A stretch of DNA of 12,131 bases from Minisyncoccota bacterium (GCA_030157745.1 JAOAUE010000029.1:1-12131), one strand, 5' to 3'. Positions 1 to 5,302 are shown, counted from the stretch's first letter. Notes: generated from the sequence alone by a model not told the origin. Numbers and translations: made by a program.

Positions 1-11
1 TTTTATATTAC

Positions 12-82
12 CGCGGGGTAGAGAAGCGGTATCTCGCAAGGCTCATAACCTTGAGGCCCCTGTTCGACTCAGGGCCCCGCAA
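12..82 (+). tRNA. Initiator tRNA-fMet (anticodon CAT)
   Basis: A complete cloverleaf can be drawn. The acceptor strands 12-18 (CGCGGGG) and 75-81 (CCCCGCA) leave C1:A72 unpaired, which is the hallmark of bacterial initiator tRNA. The D stem (21-24 with 32-35) has a purine-pyrimidine 11:24 pair, also typical of initiators. The anticodon stem is CAAGG/CCTTG around the loop CTCATAA, with anticodon CAT at 44-46. The T arm is 58-74 with loop TTCGACT, and the discriminator is A82. CCA is not encoded. One oddity: the three consecutive G:C pairs expected at 29-31:39-41 are only two, because pair 29:41 is A:U. The promoter lies outside the window. Confidence 0.95.
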
Positions 83-95
83 CAAGTAAACAGTC

Positions 96-123
96 TTGAA
101 AAAAGACTAAAATATGCTATATT
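96..123 (+). promoter_or_regulatory. Putative promoter for the Met/Asp tRNA unit
   Basis: A -35-like TTGAAA (96-101) is followed after 16 bases by TATATT (118-123), preceded by TGC as in an extended -10. Transcription would start near 130, before both acceptor-mimic hairpins. The -35 overlaps a small hairpin (AGTCTT/AAGACT, 92-108). Assignment is by consensus only. Confidence 0.4.
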
Positions 124-157
124 TTTGAGACCAATTAAGCCAAAGTTGGTGAGTCTT

Positions 158-184
158 GTCGGTGTAAGCAAAGCTTTCCCCGAC
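158..184 (+). repeat. Acceptor-mimic hairpin, copy A
   Basis: The stem pairs 158-169 with 173-184 (10 of 12 positions) around the loop AAA, with apex AAGC-AAA-GCTT. The segment from 156 (TTGTCGGTGTA) matches the start of the tRNA at 305-315 (TTGTCGGGGTA) at 10 of 11 bases. Its 3' arm CCCCGAC (178-184) is the exact reverse complement of that tRNA's 5' acceptor strand. A second hairpin, CCCGA/TCGGG (179-183 with 190-194), uses the same bases, so the two folds exclude each other. The function is unknown. Confidence 0.75.
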
Positions 185-230
185 TTCGCTCGGGTACAAA
201 TTAGCAGCTAGCTACTATTTATTATTATTT

Positions 231-257
231 GTCTGGGTAAGCAAAGCTTCCCCCGAC
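231..257 (+). repeat. Acceptor-mimic hairpin, copy B
   Basis: This is a second copy of the element, pairing 231-242 with 246-257 (10 of 12) around AAA with the same apex AAGC-AAA-GCTT. TTGTCTGGGTA (229-239) matches the tRNA start at 305-315 at 10 of 11 bases, but the differing base is not the one that differs in copy A. The 3' arm again contains CCCCGAC (251-257), complementary to the tRNA 5' acceptor strand. A short alternative hairpin CCGA/TCGG follows (253-265). Confidence 0.75.
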
Positions 258-264
258 GGCGTTC

Positions 265-300
265 GGATGATAAATGATAGCAAGCTATAATTTATCATCC
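265..300 (+). other. Long AT-rich hairpin before the second CAT tRNA
   Basis: A perfect 11-bp stem (265-275 with 290-300) is capped by an inner ATAG/CTAT hairpin. It is followed by TCACTT directly before the tRNA. The same CTCACTTG joins leader to tRNA before tRNA-Asp, so it belongs to the repeated leader architecture. There is no T tract, so it is not an obvious terminator. Confidence 0.7.
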
Positions 301-306
301 TCACTT

Positions 307-380
307 GTCGGGGTAGCTCAGATGGTTAGAGCGTAGCACTCATAACGCTAAGGTCGAGAGTTCGATTCTCTCCCTCGACA
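307..380 (+). tRNA. tRNA with anticodon CAT (elongator Met or Ile2)
   Basis: The acceptor strands are GTCGGGG (307-313) and CCTCGAC (373-379), pairing with one G:U. The D stem is GCTC/GAGC. The anticodon stem is 334-338/346-350 around CTCATAA, with CAT at 341-343. The T arm is GAGAG-TTCGATT-CTCTC and the discriminator A380. No CCA is encoded. The pair next to the anticodon loop is an A:C mismatch (338:346). CAT tRNAs with a normal first pair are either elongator Met or the lysidine-modified Ile2 that reads AUA; the sequence alone does not settle which. Its leader carries two mimics of its own acceptor strand. Confidence 0.93.
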
Positions 381-425
381 CAATACACAATGAAATGCTA
401 TTGTGTAGACGCAACAAAAGTTGCG
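378..425 (+). other. Paired hairpins between the CAT tRNA and the Asp leader
   Basis: ACACAATA (378-385) pairs perfectly with TATTGTGT (399-406), and its 5' arm includes the last three bases of the upstream tRNA. Next to it CGCAAC-AAAA-GTTGCG (410-425) is a perfect 6-bp hairpin whose 3' arm is the start of mimic copy C. CGCAA (410-414) is also complementary to TTGCG at the start of tRNA-Asp (501-505). This could be a processing or folding spacer. Confidence 0.55.
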
Positions 426-447
426 GATGTAAGCAAAGCTTGCGTCC
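425..447 (+). repeat. Acceptor-mimic hairpin, copy C (Asp type)
   Basis: GGATGTAAGC (425-434) pairs along its full length with GCTTGCGTCC (438-447), including two G:U pairs, around AAA. The apex is the same as in copies A and B. TTGCGGATGTA (421-431) matches the start of the downstream tRNA-Asp (TTGCGGACGTA, 501-511) at 10 of 11 bases, so the stem sequence follows the tRNA it precedes while the apex stays constant. CGTCC (443-447) can also pair with GGACG of the mature tRNA (505-509) or with GGACG at 457-461. Confidence 0.75.
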
Positions 448-502
448 TGGACGTTCGGACGATCCAGATAAATAAGATTATTAATCTGCAAGATTCTCAC
501 TT

Positions 503-576
503 GCGGACGTAGCTCAACTGGTTAGAGCACCCGCCTGTCACGCGGGAGGTTACGGGTTCAAGTCCCGCCGTTCGCG
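503..576 (+). tRNA. tRNA-Asp (anticodon GTC)
   Basis: The acceptor strands are GCGGACG (503-509) and CGTTCGC (569-575). The D stem is GCTC/GAGC. The anticodon stem is CCCGC/GCGGG around CTGTCAC, with GTC at 537-539. The T arm is ACGGG-TTCAAGT-CCCGC. The discriminator is G576, the usual AspRS identity base. CCA is not encoded. It is last in the tRNA unit and is followed at once by an intrinsic terminator. Confidence 0.96.
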
Positions 577-580
577 CAAA

Positions 581-620
581 AACAAAAAGGCCTAGTTTTT
601 TACTAGGTCTTTTTGTTTTT
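581..620 (+). terminator. Intrinsic terminator after the tRNA cluster
   Basis: CCTAGT (591-596) pairs with ACTAGG (602-607), and the stem extends outward through A/T pairs to about 582 and 616, ending in a T-rich run (610-621). It lies 5 bases after tRNA-Asp. The A-rich left flank means it could also act in the reverse direction. Confidence 0.88.
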
Positions 621-633
621 TTGATGCTTAGGA

Positions 634-657
634 ATAAACCAAACTGCTTTGGTTTAT
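634..657. other. Perfect 10-bp hairpin, role unknown
   Basis: ATAAACCAAA (634-643) and TTTGGTTTAT (648-657) form a perfect stem with loop CTGC. No T tract follows on the plus strand. On the minus strand it comes directly after the tRNA-like fragment at 657-702. Confidence 0.6.
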
Positions 658-800
658 GTCGGGACTTGAACATCGGAGCTATGTCGCAACGCGACAAGTG
701 AGATGGTGCCCAGACCTTTTGCCCCCAGCAAAAGAGTCGAGGGAAAGTCCCGCTATCTTGCCGAAGGTGAATTAGTAACTCGTGACCAGGTCCCGCCGTT
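657..800. other. Gene-free structured region with tRNA-like fragments
   Basis: No convincing reading frame exists here. Read on the minus strand, 702-657 contains CTCACTTGTCG, then TAGCTC, then GTTCAAGTCCCGACA. These are pieces matching the pre-tRNA joint, the D-arm start and the T arm plus 3' acceptor of the cluster tRNAs, but the T stem no longer pairs. On the plus strand there are perfect hairpins GTCGC-AAC-GCGAC (683-695) and CTTTTGC/GCAAAAG (716-734). GTCCCGCCGTT (790-800) repeats 11 bases of the tRNA-Asp 3' half (562-572). It may be a decayed tRNA or an unrecognised structured RNA. Confidence 0.45.
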
Positions 801-811
801 ATCTAAATAAA

Positions 812-833
812 AAATGCTGTTTTCACAGCATTT
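812..833 (-). terminator. Intrinsic terminator of the minus-strand gene
   Basis: AAATGCTGT (812-820) pairs perfectly with ACAGCATTT (825-833), with loop TTTC. It lies 2 bases beyond the stop codon of the minus-strand gene and is followed, on that strand, by a T-rich stretch (TTTTATTT). Confidence 0.8.
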
Positions 834-835
834 CA

Positions 836-1285
836 TTAAAAAGGTAAGTCAGTTATTTCACCTGGGCTTGCCTCTCTGATAATAAACGGTTCTGGTTCAT
901 ATTCTTCCTCTTCTTCAAAAATAATATCTTTACCTGATAGGGTGCTTCGAATACCGTACCCATTAAAAAGATGGTCTTCAGGAGCTACTTTTTCGTCTGT
1001 TCTTATAAACATTACTGCTTGTTTTTTATCATCAAATACGACACGAGTGCCTTTGTCGGTAGTGACATTTTCTATGATGATGTAGTCAAGGATGCTTGCT
1101 ATCTGTTCGCTCATCAACTCCTCTGGGTAATCGTCTCTCCTGTAAGAAAATGAAACTACTGTACCTGAACACCATTTATTATCAAAGTATGCTTTTACCC
1201 GACTTCCGATTTTGAAAGTTCTTGAACCATAAGTCCACGAGGTTATCTCCATACGTTTTTTGTCTATAATGACTTTTATCGGCAT
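836..1285 (-). CDS. Hypothetical protein with SSB-like C-terminal tail
   Basis: I do not recognise this family. From the ATG at 1285 it has 149 residues; a TTG three codons earlier (1294) is a weaker start. There is no clear Shine-Dalgarno. Residues about 25-48 (FKIGSRVKAYFDNKWCSGTVV) read like the first strands of a small SH3/Tudor-type barrel, continuing with IIIENVT and RVVFDD strands. After about residue 122 the chain becomes very acidic (a run of five Glu) and ends in ITDLPF. The end D-[IL]-P-F matches the C-terminal tip by which single-stranded DNA-binding proteins recruit partners, but no OB-fold SSB core is evident. No signal peptide or membrane segment is seen, so it is probably cytoplasmic. 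It stands alone, divergent from the helicase gene, with its own terminator. A role around DNA repair or replication proteins is inference only. Confidence 0.72.
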   Translation of the reverse strand: MPIKVIIDKKRMEITSWTYGSRTFKIGSRVKAYFDNKWCSGTVVSFSYRRDDYPEELMSEQIASILDYIIIENVTTDKGTRVVFDDKKQAVMFIRTDEKVAPEDHLFNGYGIRSTLSGKDIIFEEEEEYEPEPFIIREASPGEITDLPF

Positions 1286-1310
1286 ATAAGTCAATTTTTA
1301 AGTGAACAAC

Positions 1311-1339
1311 TTGACTTTTCCAACCTTTCGTATTATTAT
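1311..1339 (+). promoter_or_regulatory. Promoter for the DEAD-box helicase gene
   Basis: TTGACT (1311-1316) and TATTAT (1334-1339) are separated by exactly 17 bases. Predicted start is near 1346, giving a leader of about 70 bases that contains the hairpin GTGTC-TGGAAT-GACAC (1385-1400). A TATAAT on the opposite strand (1340-1335) may serve the divergent minus-strand gene, though without a good -35. Confidence 0.6.
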
Positions 1340-1415
1340 AGTCCGGTACTAAATAATATATCTACTTGTGTCCTCGACAAATCAGTGTCTGGAATGACAC
1401 GGTAATAGAGATACA

Positions 1416-2945
1416 ATGAATAAAAATACAACAAATAGCGGACCTAGTCCGCGCAAGTCTTATTCGTCTTCGGATAGTCGACGAACAACTTTTAATAAAA
1501 AACCAGGGACAAGCTCTTTTTCAAAGGGAGGCTTTTCTTCTGGGCCCAAGAAAGCATTTTCTTTTGCTAAACCTTCTTTCAAAAAAGGAGGATCAAGCTA
1601 CTCTGGGCGACCAAGAACAGCACCTTTGGTAGGTAACAGTAGTTATCCAAGCACATCTTCTTATGGAAGTAGGCCTAGAACAGGACCAGGGTCAGAAGCT
1701 AGACCTTATTCTTCTTCTCGAACATCTAGTTATGCGGGGTCGTCTCGCTCTGGTGGTTATGGTGGCAAGAGTTCTTTTTCTAGAAGCCCTCGCCCTTCTT
1801 TTGGTGGAGGACGTCCATCTCGTGGTGGTCGTGGTGGTGGATTCAAAAAGGATCGCATTGATGAAAATATGTTCATCAACAAAGCAACTGTGCAACAAGA
1901 AGAAAAGTATATAGCCAAGCACGCTTTTACTGACTTTGATATTCACGAAACTCTTTCAATGAACCTTATCAAAAAGGGTATAGTTCATCCGTCTCCAATA
2001 CAAGATCAGTCTATACCTGTTGCTCTCAAGGGCGGAGATATAGTTGGTATCGCAAGTACTGGTACTGGTAAGACTGCTGCTTTTCTTATCCCTATCATCA
2101 ACAAAATGGTCACAGATAGAAATCACAAAGCTATGGTGCTTGCTCCAACACGTGAACTCGCTATCCAAGTACAAGAAGAGTTCAAACAATTCACCCATGG
2201 CATGAGACTCTTTAGTGTTGCCGCTGTCGGAGGTCTACCTATCGGCAAGCAAATGCGCGAACTCGAACACGGAGTTCACCTCATTGTTGGTACACCAGGG
2301 CGTGTAAAGGACCTGATAGCTCGCAACAAAATCCCAACAGAGAAAATCACAACCATCGTTTTGGATGAAGCAGATAGAATGCTTGATATGGGATTTATCG
2401 ATGATATGAAAATGATTTTGAAGCTTTTGCCAGAGAGCAGACAAGGAATGTTTTTCTCGGCGACATTTGCTCCCGAGATCAAAAGACTATGTAGTGACTT
2501 TTTGAAAGATCCTATCACTGTCTCTGTCAAAACTCGAGACACTGCAAGTTCAGTTGACCAAGACGTCATTCGCGCACCACGCGGAGGTAAGCTCGATGCG
2601 CTTCACGAAATACTTATAAAACCAGAAACCAAAAAAGTCCTGATCTTTAGAGAAACAAAAAGAGCAACAGATGAACTGGCTCGTGAACTTCGAGATAGAG
2701 GTTTCAAAGTCTCAGCTCTTCATGGAGACATGAGAAGTCGTGAGAGAAACAGGGCAGTAGAGAACTTGTCAAAAGGCATGATCCAAATAGTAGTTGCGAC
2801 AGACGTTGCCGCTCGAGGTATAGACATCCCAGATGTAACTCATGTCATCAACTACGATACTCCTTCAACATACGATACATATATTCACCGTATCGGACGA
2901 ACTGGAAGAGGAAACAAGACTGGAACTGCACTGACGTTTATTTAA
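1416..2945 (+). CDS. DEAD-box ATP-dependent RNA helicase
   Basis: A 509-residue protein that unwinds or remodels RNA duplexes using ATP, resembling the RhlE/DeaD/CshA type. All core motifs are visible: Q motif around HPSPIQDQ (191-198), motif I ASTGTGKT (213-220), PTRELA (244-249), TPGR (293-296), DEAD (317-320), SAT (348-350), motif IV VLIFRETKR (408-416), motif V ATDVAARGID (461-470), motif VI HRIGRTGRG (491-499). Residues 1-145 are a low-complexity Ser/Gly/Arg/Pro/Lys segment with RGG-like repeats (about 131-143). Such RNA-binding tails usually sit at the C-terminus; here the protein stops only ten residues after motif VI. Upstream lie a 17-spaced promoter and a hairpin leader; no Shine-Dalgarno precedes the ATG. 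Likely work: ribosome assembly or mRNA turnover. Confidence 0.95.
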   Translation: MNKNTTNSGPSPRKSYSSSDSRRTTFNKKPGTSSFSKGGFSSGPKKAFSFAKPSFKKGGSSYSGRPRTAPLVGNSSYPSTSSYGSRPRTGPGSEARPYSSSRTSSYAGSSRSGGYGGKSSFSRSPRPSFGGGRPSRGGRGGGFKKDRIDENMFINKATVQQEEKYIAKHAFTDFDIHETLSMNLIKKGIVHPSPIQDQSIPVALKGGDIVGIASTGTGKTAAFLIPIINKMVTDRNHKAMVLAPTRELAIQVQEEFKQFTHGMRLFSVAAVGGLPIGKQMRELEHGVHLIVGTPGRVKDLIARNKIPTEKITTIVLDEADRMLDMGFIDDMKMILKLLPESRQGMFFSATFAPEIKRLCSDFLKDPITVSVKTRDTASSVDQDVIRAPRGGKLDALHEILIKPETKKVLIFRETKRATDELARELRDRGFKVSALHGDMRSRERNRAVENLSKGMIQIVVATDVAARGIDIPDVTHVINYDTPSTYDTYIHRIGRTGRGNKTGTALTFI

Positions 2946-2951
2946 AAATAT

Positions 2952-2969
2952 GGTATCTTAATTGATACC
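2952..2969 (+). terminator. Weak hairpin after the helicase gene
   Basis: GGTATC (2952-2957) and GATACC (2964-2969) form a perfect 6-bp hairpin 6 bases after the stop codon. The following CTAAAAGCTTTTG is not a clean T tract, so termination is plausible but weak. Some readthrough into tRNA-Thr may occur. Confidence 0.4.
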
Positions 2970-2995
2970 CTAAAAGCTTTTGATTTAAAGCTTCG

Positions 2996-3027
2996 GGCGG
3001 ACATTGTGGAACAATGTTTTAGTCGCC
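2996..3027 (+). other. Leader hairpin that includes the first bases of tRNA-Thr
   Basis: ACATTGT-GGA-ACAATGT (3001-3017) is a perfect 7-bp hairpin. Outside it GGC (2996-2998) can pair with GCC (3025-3027), the first three bases of the mature tRNA, and G2999 with C3024. In that fold the tRNA 5' end is hidden. The element is unlike the AAGC-AAA-GCTT copies in detail. Confidence 0.5.
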
Positions 3028-3096
3028 GTCTTGGCTTAGTGGTAAAGCACTGTCTTGGTAAGACAGAGAGCATGGGTCCGATTCCCATAGACGGCT
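3025..3096 (+). tRNA. tRNA-Thr (anticodon GGT)
   Basis: Acceptor strands GCCGTCT (3025-3031) and AGACGGC (3089-3095) pair perfectly. The D stem is GCTT/AAGC. The anticodon stem CTGTC/GACAG surrounds TTGGTAA, with GGT at 3057-3059. The T stem is ATGGG/CCCAT and the discriminator T3096. The T loop reads TCCGATT, so position 55, almost always U (pseudouridine), is C. CCA is not encoded. It sits between the helicase gene and typA, 53 bases before the latter. Confidence 0.93.
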
Positions 3097-3149
3097 CAAG
3101 TGTTCGTATTATAAGAAGAGCGCTTTTTAATTAAAAAACAAAATAAATT

Positions 3150-4973
3150 ATGGAAATTCGAAACATTGCAATCATAGCTCACGTGGACCACGGCAAAACA
3201 ACTCTTACAGACAAGATGCTGGCTTTTTGTGGTGAGGTTCTCGACGGAGCTTCTATGGACTCAAACCAAATAGAACAAGAGCGCGGTATTACTATTTATG
3301 CCAAAAATACTGCTGTTTCTTATCCTTCGGCAAGCTCAGGACGAGCGCCGACCAAGATCAATATCGTGGATACACCAGGGCACGCGGATTTCGGCTCTGA
3401 AGTTGAGCGTGTGCTTCGATCTATCGACTCAGTGCTTCTCATAGTTGATGCCCAAGAAGGTCCAATGCCACAAACTCGTTTTGTTTTGAAAAAGAGCTTA
3501 GAGCTCGGACTCAAGCCTATTGTTGTTATTAACAAGATAGACAAGCCAGGAGCTGCTTGTGCGCAAACTCATGATGCTGTTTTTGAGCTATTCCTTGAGC
3601 TCGGTGCTAGTGATGAGCAACTAGACTTCACAACTGTGTACGCTATTGGTCGTGATGGTGTGGCAATGAAAGCAGAAAATGATGAAAGAAAAGACTTGGC
3701 ACCACTATTTGAAACAATACTTGAAAAAGTTCCAGTTGCTGAAAATGATACAAATAAACCATTTCGTATGCAGGCTTTCAACCTAGCTTATGATAACTTT
3801 CTAGGACGTCTCGCGGTGGGACGAGTTTATGAAGGGGTGGCAAAAGTAGGGGAAACAGTTTTTGTAAAATCAGCAGGTCACCCAGACAGAAGTGCAAAGA
3901 TCATCAAACTCTTTACTTTTCACGGAATGAAGCGAGATGAAGTACAAGAAGCAGTAGCTGGAGATATCGTTATGATTGCTGGTATTGCGGATATATTTAT
4001 CGGAGAAACTATCTCCAAAGAAAAAGATGCTGAGCTACTCCCAGCTATCACTATCGATGAACCTACTATCGTGCTTGATTTTCTAGTTAACAACTCTCCG
4101 TTTGCTGGAAAAGAAGGAAAGTTCGTTACGAGTAGACAAATCAGAGAGCGTCTTGAGAAAGAACTCGAAGTTAACGTGGGGCTCAAGGTAGATTTTTCTC
4201 CAAACCCAAACCGCATCGCTGAAGGCTTCACTGTCTTTGGCCGTGGAGAGATGCACATCGCTGTGCTTCTCGAAACTATGCGACGTGAAGGTTATGAGGT
4301 CCAAGTCTCTCAGCCACAAGTTATTATCAAAGACATCGATGGAGTAAAGAGTGAGCCTTTTGAAGAAGTGACTATCGATGCACCAAGTGAACACCAAGGC
4401 GTGATCATAGAAAAGCTCGGCATGCGAGGTTTTATCATGGCTGATATGAATTTAAAAAATAATACTGTCCGTATGATATTTTCTGGTCCAACTCGTGGGC
4501 TTCTCGGCTACCGCAACCAATTTCTCGTGGATACAAAAGGTGAGGGGATCATGAGCTCTCGTGTGATAGGCTTCAAGCCTTATGCAGGGGAGATCACTCG
4601 TCGAAACGTAGGCTCTATGATAAGTATGGAAAGTGGCAAGGCTTTGGCATTTGCACTTTGGGGTCTTCAAGATAGAGGGACTCTTTATATTGGACCACAA
4701 ACTGAAGTCTATGAAGGTATGGTGATAGGAAACACTAGTAAGGGTGAAGAAATGACCGTGAACCCAACAAAGGGTAAACAGCTCACCAACATGCGTGCGT
4801 CTGGGACAGACGAAGCAGTGAACGTGATCCCTGCTTGGACTATGACTATCGAGCGTGGGCTTGAAGTGATGGTGGATGATGAGTTCCTAGAAATCACCCC
4901 TTCTTCTGTGCGTCTCAGAAAGCAATATCTAACTGAAACTGATAGATCAAAAGCACGAAGACCAAAGAATTAA
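3150..4973 (+). CDS. typA: Ribosome-associated translational GTPase TypA/BipA
   Basis: A 607-residue EF-G-like GTPase that binds the ribosome and supports large-subunit assembly and growth under stress. Visible motifs: G1 AHVDHGKTT (10-18), switch I ERGITI (45-50), G3 DTPGH (74-78), G4 NKID (128-131), then domains II, III, V and the TypA-specific C-terminal region ending in an arginine/lysine-rich tail. Length is normal for the family. Oddity: between the switch I strand (KNTAVSY) and KINIVDTPGH there are about seven extra residues (59-68 region, PSASSGRAPT) encoded by a short sequence resembling a widespread intergenic repeat. Start is the ATG in an A-rich stretch with no convincing Shine-Dalgarno; TATTAT at 3107-3112 might be its -10. 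A perfect palindrome TTTTTAATTAAAAA (3124-3137) lies in the leader. Confidence 0.97.
   Translation: MEIRNIAIIAHVDHGKTTLTDKMLAFCGEVLDGASMDSNQIEQERGITIYAKNTAVSYPSASSGRAPTKINIVDTPGHADFGSEVERVLRSIDSVLLIVDAQEGPMPQTRFVLKKSLELGLKPIVVINKIDKPGAACAQTHDAVFELFLELGASDEQLDFTTVYAIGRDGVAMKAENDERKDLAPLFETILEKVPVAENDTNKPFRMQAFNLAYDNFLGRLAVGRVYEGVAKVGETVFVKSAGHPDRSAKIIKLFTFHGMKRDEVQEAVAGDIVMIAGIADIFIGETISKEKDAELLPAITIDEPTIVLDFLVNNSPFAGKEGKFVTSRQIRERLEKELEVNVGLKVDFSPNPNRIAEGFTVFGRGEMHIAVLLETMRREGYEVQVSQPQVIIKDIDGVKSEPFEEVTIDAPSEHQGVIIEKLGMRGFIMADMNLKNNTVRMIFSGPTRGLLGYRNQFLVDTKGEGIMSSRVIGFKPYAGEITRRNVGSMISMESGKALAFALWGLQDRGTLYIGPQTEVYEGMVIGNTSKGEEMTVNPTKGKQLTNMRASGTDEAVNVIPAWTMTIERGLEVMVDDEFLEITPSSVRLRKQYLTETDRSKARRPKN
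3324..3344. repeat. Short repeat inserted in frame in typA
   Basis: The 21 bases here contain CTTCGGCAAGCTCAGGAC, very like the CTTCGACAAGCTCAGGAC repeat that recurs in many bacterial genomes (from memory). Read in this frame it gives PSASSGR; on the opposite strand it gives the familiar PELAEG. Its length matches the extra residues relative to typical TypA. Confidence 0.5.
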
Positions 4974-5002
4974 ACTTGTATTGAGCTTGCAGAACTAGAA
5001 AT

Positions 5003-5030
5003 AAAAAAGCGGTTTTTAAACCGCTTTTTT
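5003..5030. terminator. Bidirectional intrinsic terminator after typA
   Basis: AAAAAAGCGGTTT (5003-5015) and AAACCGCTTTTTT (5018-5030) form a perfect stem with a T tract on both strands. It lies between the convergent typA and the minus-strand membrane-protein gene and can end both transcripts. Confidence 0.93.
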
Positions 5031-5041
5031 CAAAAGAATTT

Positions 5042-5272
5042 TTAGGAAATCTTATTTGCAAGAAAGATCAATATGAGTGTTAGCAGTATAGATAGTACTA
5101 AAACCCAGATAACCATTGTTTTTGGTTGAATCAAAGCTTCAGGTAGGTGCTGCTTTTTCATGGATATATATAACATACCTGAAAATATAAAAATAGAAGA
5201 ACTAATCAGGGTGCCCAAACAAAAGATTAGAAAAATATAATTTTTTTCCATAAAGGTGTTTTTTTGGTACAT
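5042..5272 (-). CDS. Small two-helix membrane protein, hypothetical
   Basis: I do not recognise this protein. From ATG 5272 it has 76 residues; an internal ATG at 5251 gives 69 (MEKNYIF). Two hydrophobic segments, about residues 12-37 and 52-72, are separated by a polar stretch with KKQHLPEALIQPK, so it should be a helical-hairpin inner-membrane protein. The first ATG is preceded by AGAGGT at very short spacing. A TTGACA at 5298-5293 (minus strand), with TAATGT 18 bases on as a poor -10, would start transcription between the two ATGs and favour the shorter form. It converges on typA and shares its terminator. It could be a pilin-system, toxin-like or envelope component; nothing in the sequence decides. 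Confidence 0.65.
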   Translation of the reverse strand: MYQKNTFMEKNYIFLIFCLGTLISSSIFIFSGMLYISMKKQHLPEALIQPKTMVIWVLVLSILLTLILIFLANKIS

Positions 5273-5302
5273 TACCTCTTTTTTGAAAGGGTGTCAAATA
5301 AA

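Noticed and set aside
92..108. Terminator after tRNA-fMet
   Set aside because: AGTCTT/AAGACT forms a hairpin but an A-rich, not T-rich, stretch follows on the plus strand; it overlaps a probable promoter instead.
196..232. T-box riboswitch in the tRNA leader
   Set aside because: There is no T-box antiterminator sequence, no specifier loop, and the downstream gene is a tRNA and not an aminoacylation or amino-acid gene.
156..450. CRISPR array or simple tandem repeat
   Set aside because: The repeated units differ in stem sequence and spacing and each matches the adjacent tRNA; there are no uniform repeats or spacers.
497..697. Minus-strand reading frame of 66 residues
   Set aside because: It is the antisense of tRNA-Asp and its terminator; its ARTAGLEPVTSRV text is a well-known artefact of reading tRNA genes backwards.
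737..752. Sequence resembling the RNase P RNA conserved region (GAGGGAAAGTCCCGC)
   Set aside because: Only this short match exists; the other conserved blocks are missing, the region is too short, and the match is explained by a GGGA/TCCC hairpin.
1663..1946. Reading frames overlapping the helicase N-terminus on both strands
   Set aside because: They are low-complexity shadows of the S/G/R-rich coding sequence.
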